Source: Kitasatospora herbaricolor
GTDB lineage: Bacteria > Actinomycetota > Actinomycetes > Streptomycetales > Streptomycetaceae
DNA length: 64,000 nucleotides
NCBI RefSeq assembly: GCF_030813695.1
Contig: NZ_JAUSVA010000002.1
Coordinates: 2,852,001 to 2,916,000 of the forward strand
Direction of reading: 5' to 3'
Of the stretch, positions 50,051 through 58,464 are shown in pieces (position 1 is the stretch's first letter; every line of letters begins with the position of its first letter). The notes beneath the pieces are model-generated. The model was not told the DNA's origin, did not search any database, and saw only the letters and a program-made list of their open reading frames with translations. The translations under genes and the position numbers were made by a program.

Positions 50051-51684
50051 GGGAGGACCGGGGTGGCCGCCCGGGCCAGGATCGCGGCGGTGTCCAGGCC
50101 CGCCGGCATGGTGCCGAAGGCGCCGCCGTGGTCGCCGGCGAGCCGGGAGGCGCAGAACGCGTCGGCGACCGCCGGGCTGCCGTACCGGACCAGCAGCGAG
50201 CCCTGGAAGGCCAGCGCCATCGACTCGACCAGCCGGCGGGTGCGGTACTCCAGGTCGGTCGGGTCGGCGAGCTGCTTGCGCAGGTCGGCGACGGCGGTGT
50301 CCAGGCGGCGGTCCGCCCCGGCGGCCAGGTCGAGTTCCCCGAGGAAGGCCTCGACGCTCTCGGGGCGCTTGGCCATCGCGCGCAGCGCGTCCAGCGCCGC
50401 GACGTTGCCCGAGCCCTCCCAGATCGAGACCAGCGGCGCCTCCCGGTAGAGCCGGGGCATCCCGGACTCCTCCACGTAGCCGTTGCCGCCCAGGCATTCG
50501 AGGGCCTCGGCGGCGTGCGCCGGACCGCGCTTGCAGACCCAGTACTTGGCGACGGCCAGGCCGAGCCGGCGGACCAGCACCTCGCTCTCGTTGCCGGCCA
50601 GCGCCGCGTCGGTCGCGGCGGCCAGCCGCATGGCGACGGCGGTGGCCGCCTCGGACTCCACCGCCAGGTCCGCGAGCACGTTGCGCATCAGCGGCTGGTC
50701 GACCAGCGCGGCGCCGAACGCCCGCCGGTGGGTGGCGTGGTGCAGGGCGCGGGTGGTGCCCAGGCGGATGCCGGCGGCGGCGCCGAGGGTGCAGTCCAGC
50801 CGGGTCATGTTGACCATCTCGATGATGGTCCGCACCCCGCGCCCCTCCTCGCCGACCAGCAGGCCGACCGCGCCGTCGTACTCGATCTCGGCGGAGGCGT
50901 TGGACTTGTTGCCCAGCTTGTCCTTGAGCCGCTGGAGCTGGATCCGGTTGCGCCCGCCGTCGGGCAGCACCCGGGGCAGCATGAAGCAGCTGAGCCCGCC
51001 GGGGGCCTGGGCGAGGGTCAGGAACAGGTCGGACATCGGCGCCGAGGTGAACCACTTGTGCCCGGTCAGCCGGTAGCTGCCGTCGGGCTGCGGGACGGCG
51101 GTGGTGGTGTTGGCGCGGACGTCGGAGCCGCCCTGCTTCTCGGTCATCGACATGCCGGCGATCAGGCCGCGCTTGGTGTGCGGCTCGCGCAGCCCGAAGT
51201 CGTACTCGGGGGCCGCGAGCAGCGGTTCGAGCCACTCGGCGAGCGCGGGGGTGGCCCGCAGGGCCGGGACGGCCGCGTAGGTCATGGAGATCGGGCAGGT
51301 GTGGCCCGCCTCGACCTGGCTCCAGACGTAGAACTTGGCGGCCCGGGCGGTGTGCGCGCCGGGGCGGTTGTCGCGCCAGGGCGCGGCGTGCAGGCCGTGA
51401 CCGACGGCGGTCCGCATCAGGTCGTGCCAGTGCGGGTGGAACTCGACCTCGTCGATCCGGTTGCCGAAGCGGTCGTGGGTGCGCAGTACCGGCGGGTGCT
51501 CGTTGGCCAGCCGGCCCCACTCGCCGGCCTGCTCGGAGCCGGCCAGCACGCCGAGCCGGTGCAGTTCTGGTTCGGCCCAGCCTGCGCCGGCCCGGCGCAG
51601 GGCCTCGATCAGGCCCGGGTCGTCGGCGGCGTCGTGGCCGTAGGGCAGCGGTACCTGGTTGGTGACGTCATGCGTCGGTGGCAT
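50047..51684 (-). CDS. aidB: AidB-like acyl-CoA dehydrogenase
   Basis: This 545-residue flavoprotein starts at an ATG behind GGGAGGACACG, inside the 3' end of the TetR gene. It has an N-terminal tail longer than in ordinary acyl-CoA dehydrogenases, then CPISMTYAAVPAL, GMSMTEKQGGSDVRANTT, GHKWFTSAPMSD and the C-terminal LECLGGNGYVEESGMPRLYREAPLVSIWEGSGNV. These segments match E. coli AidB, which takes part in protection against DNA alkylation. The catalytic role is unclear in that family as well. Overlap at both ends with the TetR and amidohydrolase genes shows tight coupling. Confidence 0.9.
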   Translation of the reverse strand: MPPTHDVTNQVPLPYGHDAADDPGLIEALRRAGAGWAEPELHRLGVLAGSEQAGEWGRLANEHPPVLRTHDRFGNRIDEVEFHPHWHDLMRTAVGHGLHAAPWRDNRPGAHTARAAKFYVWSQVEAGHTCPISMTYAAVPALRATPALAEWLEPLLAAPEYDFGLREPHTKRGLIAGMSMTEKQGGSDVRANTTTAVPQPDGSYRLTGHKWFTSAPMSDLFLTLAQAPGGLSCFMLPRVLPDGGRNRIQLQRLKDKLGNKSNASAEIEYDGAVGLLVGEEGRGVRTIIEMVNMTRLDCTLGAAAGIRLGTTRALHHATHRRAFGAALVDQPLMRNVLADLAVESEAATAVAMRLAAATDAALAGNESEVLVRRLGLAVAKYWVCKRGPAHAAEALECLGGNGYVEESGMPRLYREAPLVSIWEGSGNVAALDALRAMAKRPESVEAFLGELDLAAGADRRLDTAVADLRKQLADPTDLEYRTRRLVESMALAFQGSLLVRYGSPAVADAFCASRLAGDHGGAFGTMPAGLDTAAILARAATPVLP

Positions 51685-52279
51685 CGTGTCCTCCCAGGGC
51701 ACGCAGGGTGAAGGAGACCAGGCCGGGGATGACCTCGTCCGGGGCGGAGCCGGCGGCGAGCGGCCCGGCCAGCGCCTCGCCGACCGCGCCGACCAGCGCG
51801 GCGGCGGTGAGCTCCGGGTCCTGGGCGGGCAGCCGGCCGGCGGCGACGGCCGCCGCGATCTGGGCCGCTATCACGTCACGGAAGGCGCGCCGGAACACCA
51901 GCCGCTCGGTGTCGACCACGGCGTCGGCGGGTTCGACCAGCAGCGCGTAGGCGAGGCGCGGCGCCTTCAGCGCGCGGGCGGCGAAGGTCTCGACGACGGC
52001 GGCGACCTTGTCCGGCGGGGTGTCGTGGCGGGCGACGGCCTCGGTGACGGCGGCGATCTCCCGGCTGACCACCCGGCGGAACAGCTCCACCGACAGCTCG
52101 GCCTTGTTGGCGAAGTGCTGGTAGAGGCTGCCGGTGGCGATCCCGGCCCGGTCGGCGACGGCGGCCATCGAGCAGCCGCCGTAACCGCGCTCGGCGAGCA
52201 GGCCGACGGCGGCCTGCAGGACCGCCTCGCGCTGGGCGTCCAGGCGGGCCTGTACGGCGGGAGTGCGTCGGTAGGGCAT
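51668..52279 (-). CDS. TetR-family regulator of the aidB-like operon
   Basis: This protein has 203 residues from the ATG at 52279; ATGs at 52288 and 52300 are in frame but lie next to or in the operator. The HTH is RRTPAVQARLDAQREAVLQAAVGLLAERGYGGCSMAAVADRAGIATGSLYQHFANKAELSVELF compressed into residues 3-65, of which GIATGSLYQHFANK is the recognition part. The ligand domain follows. The gene heads an operon with the AidB-like dehydrogenase and amidohydrolase. A perfect 8-bp-arm inverted repeat just upstream is the likely autoregulatory operator. Confidence 0.9.
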   Translation of the reverse strand: MPYRRTPAVQARLDAQREAVLQAAVGLLAERGYGGCSMAAVADRAGIATGSLYQHFANKAELSVELFRRVVSREIAAVTEAVARHDTPPDKVAAVVETFAARALKAPRLAYALLVEPADAVVDTERLVFRRAFRDVIAAQIAAAVAAGRLPAQDPELTAAALVGAVGEALAGPLAAGSAPDEVIPGLVSFTLRALGGHDATDA

Positions 52280-52289
52280 GGGAAGCATT

Positions 52290-52310
52290 GAAGCACTCAT
52301 TCAGTGCTTC
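52290..52310. promoter_or_regulatory. TetR operator (perfect inverted repeat)
   Basis: GAAGCACT and AGTGCTTC are separated by 5 bases. The site lies 11-31 bases upstream of the TetR start at 52279, where binding would block its own transcription and that of the aidB-like operon. Confidence 0.65.
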
Positions 52311-52464
52311 GACCAGGGGGCGCGCGAAGCCTCCTCGGAGCACCGGGAGCGGCTCGTCCGGCCTTCGGCTCCCGGGCCCGCGGCCGGCCGGAACGGGTGA
52401 CCGCGCCGGTACTCCTCCAGCCCGTCGTCGAGGCACGCCGCGCAGGCCGGCGGCGGCGCCCTGC

Positions 52465-52504
52465 CCGCCCGGTCACCCGTGCCGGAGCACGGGTGACCGG
52501 GCGG
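52465..52504 (-). terminator. hairpin terminator after secreted peptidase gene
   Basis: Two perfect 18-base arms with a CGGA tetraloop lie 5 bases past the stop of the leftward peptidase gene. The remaining part of the gap toward 52311 shows no gene. Confidence 0.8.
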
Positions 52505-52508
52505 CCCG

Positions 52509-53951
52509 CTACAGCCGGTGGTGCTCCTCCAGCAGCCCGGCCCGGTCGAGGTCGGTGAAGGGCGCGCTCTGGGCGAGGGCCGCGGGGCGGCCGGCCTCGG
52601 CACTGCCCAGGCCCGCCCAGTCGAGCAGCTTGGCGGTGGCGGCGGCCGACTCGGCGGGCGTCAGCGCCGCGATCTTGGCACCGTGGTTGGCACCGGGGGC
52701 GGTGTAGACGTAGCTGTCCTCGCTGCCGCGGCCGAGGGTGAAGCGCTCGGCGCCCCACGGGTCGTTCTGGCCGTAGACGAAGATGATCCGCTCGGCGTCG
52801 TGCCGCACCCAGCGGTCGATGTCCCGCATGGCGGACGGGTCGAAGCGCATCGGGATCGAGCGCGGCACGTAGCTGCGCGGCGAGTAGAGCTCCTTGGTGT
52901 CGTAGTGCAGCAGGCCCTTGAGGTGCGACACGTCGAAGTTCGGGGAGCCCAGCTCGGTGCCGGCCTGGTAGTAGTACGCGGTGTACCCGGCGAGCGACTG
53001 GTCGCTGTTGGAGGTGACGCCGGAGTGGGTGTCGAGCCAGGCGTACAGCTGGTCGTCGGTGGCGCCGGCGGCCGGCACGTTCGCGCAGTCCGCCTCGGTG
53101 CTGTACTGCCAGAACGCCCAGACCACGTCGAGGACGCCGACCTCGTAGGCGCGGTCGGCGTCGCCGATGGTGCCGAAGGTGTTACCCACCGCCGCGTTGT
53201 CGGCGGCGTAGCGGGGCTCCAGCGTGGCCCGGCGGACGAGGAGTTCGCGCTGGGCGGCGTCCAGCGCGGCCCGGCAGGCGGGGGTGCCGACCTGGTCGAA
53301 GAAGGCGCTGTAGGCGGAGTCCTCGCGGTCGTCGACGTCGTTCGGGGCGACGTAGGCCACGGTGCCGTCCACGTCGTCCGGGTAGAACCGCCGGTGGTAG
53401 ACGGAGGACATGCCGCCCTTGCTGGCCCCGGTGGAGATCCACTCGTGGTCGTAGATCCGCTTGAGGGCGGTGATCAGCCGGTGGGCGTCGCCGGCGGCCT
53501 GCTCGATGCCGGCCTTGGACCAGTCGGCGGGCTGCGGCCGGGAGGGCGTGAAGTAGCGGTACTCGACGGAGACCTGGTTGCCGTCGAGCAGCCGGGTGGG
53601 TTCAGTGCGCGAGGGGGTGGTGCCCAGGGTGTAGCCGTTGGTGTAGAAGACGGTCGGGCGGTCCTCGCCCCGGTGGAGCACGCTGAACCGCTGCTGGAAG
53701 GTGCCCAGCCAGGGCCGGCGGTGGTCGACCGGCTGGGTGTACGTCAGCAGGAAGTACCGGTGCCCGGTGGTGGTGGGCTTCTCCTCGGTGACGGTCACCC
53801 CGGGGATCGCCGCCAGGCGGTCCTTGATGTCCGTGGCGGCCGCGACGGGGCCGGCGCCCTCGCCGCGGGCCAGCGCCGGCGCGGCGGACCCGAGGGCGAG
53901 CAGGGGGATCAGTACTGCCGCTACCAGCAGCCTCTTGAGCGTGGTGCGCAT
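52509..53951 (-). CDS. secreted S28/S37-type tripeptidyl/prolyl aminopeptidase
   Basis: This 480-residue protein starts at an ATG and has a signal peptide (about 1-29, ending ALARG). The alpha/beta-hydrolase catalytic serine is in WISTGASKGGMSS (Ser177). The Asp is likely in VYGQNDPWGAERF (about 410) and the His in PGANHGAKI (about 437). FYTNGYTLG and VEYRYFTPSRPQPADW are typical of the Streptomyces PS-10/S37 group of secreted tri- and tetrapeptidyl aminopeptidases. It releases N-terminal peptides outside the cell, for nutrition or processing of exported proteins such as transglutaminase zymogens in some species. A second secreted protease gene lies upstream on the same strand. Confidence 0.88.
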   Translation of the reverse strand: MRTTLKRLLVAAVLIPLLALGSAAPALARGEGAGPVAAATDIKDRLAAIPGVTVTEEKPTTTGHRYFLLTYTQPVDHRRPWLGTFQQRFSVLHRGEDRPTVFYTNGYTLGTTPSRTEPTRLLDGNQVSVEYRYFTPSRPQPADWSKAGIEQAAGDAHRLITALKRIYDHEWISTGASKGGMSSVYHRRFYPDDVDGTVAYVAPNDVDDREDSAYSAFFDQVGTPACRAALDAAQRELLVRRATLEPRYAADNAAVGNTFGTIGDADRAYEVGVLDVVWAFWQYSTEADCANVPAAGATDDQLYAWLDTHSGVTSNSDQSLAGYTAYYYQAGTELGSPNFDVSHLKGLLHYDTKELYSPRSYVPRSIPMRFDPSAMRDIDRWVRHDAERIIFVYGQNDPWGAERFTLGRGSEDSYVYTAPGANHGAKIAALTPAESAAATAKLLDWAGLGSAEAGRPAALAQSAPFTDLDRAGLLEEHHRL

Positions 53952-54085
53952 CGACTCTCCGTTGTGTCGGCGGGTGGCGGTGCGGTGCCGGCCGGACGGG
54001 GCCCGGTGGGCCGTCCGGCCGGTGGTGCTCACGGCCGAGTGGGCCACCCGCTGGCTGCGGGCGGCCCACCGGCTGTCGGTCGGTC

Positions 54086-54985
54086 TCAGGGGCGCGGCAG
54101 GGTGCAGCCGGCGCGGGTCAGGTCGAGGCGGTTCCCGGCGGCGAAGCAGGCCGGGATCCCGTACGTCTGCTGGGCGTAGTTGATGCCCTGACGAACCGTC
54201 ACCTTACCGTTCTGGTCGACCTCGCAGGGGTTGTTGACGGTGCACGACTCGCCGTCCTCGTTGCCGGTGTTGTTCACGGCGACCACCTCACCGGTGGCGG
54301 TGCTGACCACCGGCGAGCCGGAGGTGCCGCCGATGGTGTTGCAGCTGGAGGTGTAGCGGACGGAGTCCTTGAAGGTCCACTCCCCCTCCTTGAGGCGGTA
54401 GGCGAAGCCGTCGACCGAGCAGGAGTAGATCTTCTTCCAGTACCCGGAGACGACCTTGATCGACGCACCCTGGGCGGGGTGGGTCGCGGCGATGGTCAGC
54501 GGTGCGATGCCGTACCGCGACTGGATCGCGGCGTAGGTGGTGTTGAGCTGGTAGAGCGACACGTCGGTGTCGGTCATGGTGCCGTAGACGACCCTGCTGG
54601 CGCGCAGCGTGCCGAGCTTGCCGCCGGTGGAGTTCAGCAGCGAGAAGGTGCGGCTGGAGGCCTGGCCGACGACGACCTCGCCGGGGCCGGGCATCCCGTT
54701 CTCCAGGCAGTGCCCGTTGGAGAGGACCAGTGCCGGGTCGCCGGCGGCGGAGTTCGGCATCCGGACCAGGGAGCCGGAGCAGTTGCTGAGCGCGACCGTC
54801 CCGGCGAAGCTCACGGCGACGGCGGGCTGCGCCTGAGCCGGCGGACCGGCGAGGTCGACCCGGTCGGCGGAGATGGCCCGGCCCTGCGCACCGGAGGGGG
54901 CGGCGGCAGCGGCGGCGGGGGCGGCGAGGGCGGTGGCCCCGGCCAGCAGGAGCGCGGTGAGCACGCCTATGAGCGGCTTCTTCAT
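54086..54985 (-). CDS. secreted trypsin-fold serine protease
   Basis: This 299-residue protein starts at an ATG and has a signal peptide (about 1-29). Catalytic residues are visible in the chymotrypsin order: His92 in LSNGHC, Asp141 in MTDTDVSLYQL and Ser224 in IGGTSGSPVV. Paired cysteines (NCSGS...GHC, SCS...SSC, ESCTVNNPC) would form disulfides. A short Ala-rich segment after the signal could be a propeptide. It is a V8/trypsin-like exoenzyme co-directional with the S37-type aminopeptidase gene, with 134 bases between. Specificity cannot be read with confidence. Confidence 0.9.
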   Translation of the reverse strand: MKKPLIGVLTALLLAGATALAAPAAAAAAPSGAQGRAISADRVDLAGPPAQAQPAVAVSFAGTVALSNCSGSLVRMPNSAAGDPALVLSNGHCLENGMPGPGEVVVGQASSRTFSLLNSTGGKLGTLRASRVVYGTMTDTDVSLYQLNTTYAAIQSRYGIAPLTIAATHPAQGASIKVVSGYWKKIYSCSVDGFAYRLKEGEWTFKDSVRYTSSCNTIGGTSGSPVVSTATGEVVAVNNTGNEDGESCTVNNPCEVDQNGKVTVRQGINYAQQTYGIPACFAAGNRLDLTRAGCTLPRP

Positions 54986-55093
54986 GGGAGGGCCTCTCGT
55001 ATGTGGGGGTGCACCAAAATTGGCGCGTGCATGACGAGATGTCAAGACACCCTCACCTACGAGCGGAAGCCGCCGCGCGACACCGACGGATCG

Positions 55094-55723
55094 TCAGGAA
55101 TCCTTCCAGTGCCGGCGCCCGAGGCTGACCAGGCGCAACTGCATCCGGGCGGTGGCGGCCACCCGCCGGGCCGCTCCCGGGTCGTCGGCCGGGGCCTCCA
55201 GGAAGGCCGCCGCGGTCGACACCACATGGCCGACGTAGAGCTCCGCCAGCATCCGCAGCTCGACCTCCCCCCAGCCCGCGGAGGCCGACTGCAGCGCGAG
55301 CGCGGCGCCGACCTCCTCGGCGAAGCGGTCCAGTTCGGCCGCGATCGCCTCCCGGACCTGGCGCGCGCCCCCGTGCCGCTCGCGCGCCAGGAAGCGGACA
55401 TGGGCGGGGTGCTCCCGGACGTGCAGCTCGATGATCTCGACCGTACGGTCGATCAGCTCCTCGGCGCCGCCGCGTCCCTCCAGCACCGAGCGGACCAGTA
55501 CGTGCAGGCTGGCGAGCGACTCCTCCACCAGGGCCACGCCGAGGTCGGCCATGTCCCGGAAGTGCCGGTAGAAGCCGGCGGGTGACATGCCGGCGGCCCG
55601 GGTGACCTCGCGGACGCCGAGGCCGGTGAGGTTCTGGTCCTCCAGCAGGCGCAGGCCCGCGTCCATCAGCGCGCGGCGGCTCTGCTGCTTCTGGGCCTGT
55701 CTGACCCCCACGGTGTGACTCAC
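55094..55723 (-). CDS. TetR-family regulator (FabR/DesT-like N-terminus)
   Basis: This 209-residue protein starts at GTG. The DNA-binding part is RRALMDAGLRLLEDQNLTGLGVREVTRAAGMSPAGFYRHFRDMADLGVALVEES (about 16-68). This fits the branch of TetR proteins that includes the fatty-acid desaturation regulators FabR and DesT. It is divergent from two small membrane-protein genes. Two copies of ACAACTGTT in opposite orientation lie in the gap and are probable operators. A membrane-lipid function for the neighbours would fit but is unproven. Confidence 0.87.
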   Translation of the reverse strand: MSHTVGVRQAQKQQSRRALMDAGLRLLEDQNLTGLGVREVTRAAGMSPAGFYRHFRDMADLGVALVEESLASLHVLVRSVLEGRGGAEELIDRTVEIIELHVREHPAHVRFLARERHGGARQVREAIAAELDRFAEEVGAALALQSASAGWGEVELRMLAELYVGHVVSTAAAFLEAPADDPGAARRVAATARMQLRLVSLGRRHWKDS

Positions 55724-55735
55724 ATCATTCAGTAA

Positions 55736-55790
55736 ACAACTGTTTGCCGAGATTCGCCAGCGTAGAGTGATGATGTCAGCGAACAGTTGT
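55736..55790. promoter_or_regulatory. pair of inverted TetR-type operators
   Basis: ACAACTGTT (55736-55744) and its complement AACAGTTGT (55782-55790) lie 46 bases apart between the divergent TetR gene and the small membrane-protein gene. Each half is itself nearly palindromic (AAACA-AC-TGTTT). A TAGAGT -10-like hexamer lies between them, pointing right. Confidence 0.55.
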
Positions 55791-55850
55791 CATCCCAAGT
55801 GTTCGCCGACTTGCTCCCGTCCGCCGACCGACCCGAGAAAGGCCCACACC

Positions 55851-56006
55851 ATGTTCCTGCTCGCCCTCCTGGTCGCCATGGGACTGCTCGCCGGCGCCGC
55901 CGTGCACACCTCGATGCCCGTCTTCCTCGCCGCCTCGGCCGTCATCGCCCTCTGGCTGCTGGCCTTCGGCGCCCGCGAGGGCCTCGCCCGGCGCAGGGCC
56001 CGCTGA
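55851..56006 (+). CDS. 51-residue two-helix membrane protein
   Basis: It starts at an ATG behind GAGAAAGG. The sequence is two hydrophobic helices (FLLALLVAMGLLAGAAV and MPVFLAASAVIALWLLAF) followed by a basic tail (AREGLARRRAR). It sits right after the double operator of the divergent TetR gene and is probably its target. The family is not recognised. Confidence 0.65.
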   Translation: MFLLALLVAMGLLAGAAVHTSMPVFLAASAVIALWLLAFGAREGLARRRAR

Positions 56007-56039
56007 CCTGCCGACCCCGCGCATCCGGCCACCCGGCCA

Positions 56040-56093
56040 CGGCCCACCGGCCATCGACCATCGGCCCACCCCGCACCGGCCCACCGGCCATCG
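56040..56093. repeat. 17-bp direct repeat
   Basis: CGGCCCACCGGCCATCG occurs at 56040-56056 and 56077-56093, with a shorter related copy between. It lies in the short gap between two small membrane-protein genes. Confidence 0.6.
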
Positions 56094-56123
56094 GCCCGCC
56101 GGGCCGACCATCGGAGGAACCCC

Positions 56124-56441
56124 GTGAACAGCACCCTGACCGCCCGTCGCAGCACCGCCGACCGCAGCACCGCCGACCGCACCGACCGCACCGGCACCGA
56201 CCGCAGGGCCGCCGACGCCGACAACCTGGCCGTCGCCTCCTTCCTGCTCGGCCTGCCGGGCCTGCTGCTCTTCAACATCGCACTCGGCCCGCTCGCGATC
56301 GTGCTGGCCGTCCTCGCCCTGGTCCGCGGCACCACCCGGCGCGGCCGCGCCCTGCTCGGCCTCACCCTCGGGGTCGCCGACCTCGCGGTGCTGGCCGCAG
56401 CCACCCTGGCCGGCCACGGCCAGCTCTGGCACCTCGGCTGA
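56124..56441 (+). CDS. 105-residue DUF4190-like membrane protein
   Basis: It starts at a GTG behind GGAGG. The N-terminal 30 residues are polar with a repeated STADR and DRT pattern. Two membrane helices follow (AVASFLLGLPGLLLFNIALGPLAIVLAVLALV and ALLGLTLGVADLAVLAAATLA) joined by a basic loop, RGTTRRGRA. This hairpin layout is that of DUF4190 proteins, common in actinomycetes and of unknown role. It probably shares a transcript with the 51-residue gene under the divergent TetR regulator. Confidence 0.68.
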   Translation: MNSTLTARRSTADRSTADRTDRTGTDRRAADADNLAVASFLLGLPGLLLFNIALGPLAIVLAVLALVRGTTRRGRALLGLTLGVADLAVLAAATLAGHGQLWHLG

Positions 56442-56589
56442 CCGACCATCAGAACGACGGCGGCCCCGGGCGACGACGGCCCGCACCCGGCTCGGACGAC
56501 CGCCCCGGAAGCCGAAAGGGCCGCCGCCCGAACGCCGCCCGGCCCGCGCGACCGAGCGAGGCCCCTGCCCGACCGGCACGGGTGGCGAC

Positions 56590-56604
56590 TACGCTCCCCG
56601 CATG
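56590..56604 (+). promoter_or_regulatory. leaderless promoter -10 at the 591-residue gene
   Basis: TACGCT at 56590-56595 is placed at -12 to -7 relative to the A of the ATG at 56602, and no Shine-Dalgarno sequence is present. This is the usual arrangement of leaderless actinomycete mRNAs. A -35 box is not clear. Confidence 0.45.
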
Positions 56605-58377
56605 GAGCCAACCTTCGCCGACTTTGCTTCAACTCCCTTCATTTCCAACAACATCGGCATCCGATCCGGCCCCGGTCCGGCATCGGCCGAGGGCTACCAC
56701 GCGGTCCCGCCCGGCAGCACGCTGGAGCTCGGCTTCGGACTGCCCGAGCACCCGGCCGAACTGACCGTCACCCTGGCGTCCGACGGCGCCCCCGTACTCT
56801 CCGTCAACGGCGAGCCGGTGGAGACCCGCCCCGGCCGCACCCGGCCGCCCGGCCCGGAGCCGGCGGGCGCCGCCCCCTCGGGCCGGCGGCACGACGGCCC
56901 GCCGCCGTTCGGCGGGCGGACCGCCACCGCCGCGGTCCCGGCCGCCCTGCTCCGGCCCGGCCGCAACCTGCTCACCGTGGGCCCCGCCCCGGCCGCCGCC
57001 CGGGCCCTGCGGATCAGCCGGATCCTGATCGACCCGGCCACCCACCCCGGCCGCGCCGAGCGGGCCCGGCTGGCCGACCCGGACCGCGACAGGTTCGTCC
57101 CGGTCCGGACCCGCCTGCGCGTCTTCAGCACCCTGCGCACCCCGCTCGACGACACCGGCGAACCGCGGCCCGGCGCCCTGTGGCTCGCCCTGGACGACGG
57201 CACCGCACCGCAGTTGCGCACCCTGTCCTGGCTGGACGCCGAGGGCGGCCGCGCGGCCGTCGGCTTCGGCGCCCGGATGCACCGCTTCCAGGGCCACTGG
57301 GTGGCGGCCGACGGCCGGCGGTTCAGCTACGAGGGCGACGCCGCCTCCCCCACCGGTCTGCCGACCGGACCGACCCCGGGCTGTCACGCCGTCTTCCACC
57401 GCCTCGCCGACGGCCGGCCGGGGCTCGACCTCCGGCTGGACGCGGGCGTCGCACCGCTGCCGGTCGAGCTGGCATGGACCGACACCGAGGGCCGCGCGAC
57501 CGCCGTGCTGTTCGACGCCGGCTGGGACACCTTCGTCGGGCACACCCATCGCGACGGCGCGCCGCTCGGCGCGTACCGGGGGCGCCGGGCGCCCGTCGTC
57601 CCCGTCGCCGGCACGGGCGGCCCCGGGACCGGCCGGCCGGTCGGCGACGACGCCCGACTCCCGGGCACGGGAGCCGCCTTCGGCCGGGTGCGGGCCGAGC
57701 AGGTGGACTTCCCCGCGCTGTTCGCCTCCTACGCGCCGAGCCTCGCCCCCGGCCCGCGCCCCGGCACCCCCCATCAGATCCAGGAGATCGGCGACCTGGT
57801 GCTGCCCACCGGCGTCCTGGCCGTCACCGACCCCGGACCGGACGGGTGGGCCGGCGACACCGCGCTGCCGCCCGGGCGCTACCCCGTCGCCGTCGCCGTC
57901 GAGCCGCTGGCCGACGCCCCGCAGGCCGGGCAGCACGCCCGGGTCCGGATGCTGGCGGTGGCCCTGGCGACCACCCCACCGGTCAGCTGGGACAAGGAGA
58001 CCTGGAGCGGCCCGAACGGCAGCGGACTGCTCTGCTTCGGCGGCCGCCCCGCCACCCTGTCGGCCGGGACGGCGCAGGCGGTCGGGCGGCTGGTGGAGCA
58101 CGCCCGGCCGGTGCTGGCGGCCCGCCGGGCGGCACGCGACGCCACCGGCGCCGACGGGTCGGCGGGCGGCACCCGGCCCGAGGAGAACCCCTCGGGGCGC
58201 GACCCGGGCGCCTTCGCCCACGGCTGGCACGCGGTGGCGCACCCGGACGCCGGCGGCGTGGCCGTCGGCGTCCTGCTGGAGCGGACCGGCGTCGCGGCCG
58301 ACCCGGGGACCGGGCGGGTCGGCCGCGACGCCGCGGGCCGCCCGGTGGCGTACGTGCACCACTTCCCGCAGGGCTGA
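56602..58377 (+). CDS. 591-residue protein of unknown function with DUF4241-like C-terminus
   Basis: It starts at an ATG with no ribosome site, likely leaderless. It has no signal peptide or membrane helix. The N-terminal 130 residues look like a beta-sandwich, with TVTLASDGAPVLSVNGEPV and VPAALLRPGRNLLTVG typical of carbohydrate-binding-like folds. A second beta-rich domain follows to about 270. The C-terminal part (about 390-591) has DLVLPTGVLAVTDPG, LPPGRYPVAVAVE and RMLAVALATTPPVSWD, the layout of DUF4241 (GxxxxxDPG...PPGxYPV...RVA). I do not know its function. It is convergent with the ABC transporter operon and separated from it by a strong terminator. Confidence 0.7.
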   Translation: MEPTFADFASTPFISNNIGIRSGPGPASAEGYHAVPPGSTLELGFGLPEHPAELTVTLASDGAPVLSVNGEPVETRPGRTRPPGPEPAGAAPSGRRHDGPPPFGGRTATAAVPAALLRPGRNLLTVGPAPAAARALRISRILIDPATHPGRAERARLADPDRDRFVPVRTRLRVFSTLRTPLDDTGEPRPGALWLALDDGTAPQLRTLSWLDAEGGRAAVGFGARMHRFQGHWVAADGRRFSYEGDAASPTGLPTGPTPGCHAVFHRLADGRPGLDLRLDAGVAPLPVELAWTDTEGRATAVLFDAGWDTFVGHTHRDGAPLGAYRGRRAPVVPVAGTGGPGTGRPVGDDARLPGTGAAFGRVRAEQVDFPALFASYAPSLAPGPRPGTPHQIQEIGDLVLPTGVLAVTDPGPDGWAGDTALPPGRYPVAVAVEPLADAPQAGQHARVRMLAVALATTPPVSWDKETWSGPNGSGLLCFGGRPATLSAGTAQAVGRLVEHARPVLAARRAARDATGADGSAGGTRPEENPSGRDPGAFAHGWHAVAHPDAGGVAVGVLLERTGVAADPGTGRVGRDAAGRPVAYVHHFPQG

Positions 58378-58380
58378 CCG

Positions 58381-58422
58381 CGGCGGGGGCCACCAGGTCC
58401 GCGGACCTGGTGGCCCCCGCCG
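58381..58422. terminator. bidirectional 20-bp hairpin terminator
   Basis: A perfect 20-bp stem with a 2-base centre begins 4 bases after the rightward 591-residue gene and lies 43 bases before the stop of the convergent permease gene. Confidence 0.85.
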
Positions 58423-58464
58423 GGCATGGTCCCGGACGGTGCCGGACGGGGCGGCCCCGAACGG

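Noticed and set aside
52311-52464. Short minus-strand frame with ACAACLDDGLEEYRRGHPF before the peptidase terminator
   Set aside because: It has no start codon of its own outside the peptidase gene and overlaps the terminator hairpin. It could be a decayed fragment but I cannot support a gene.
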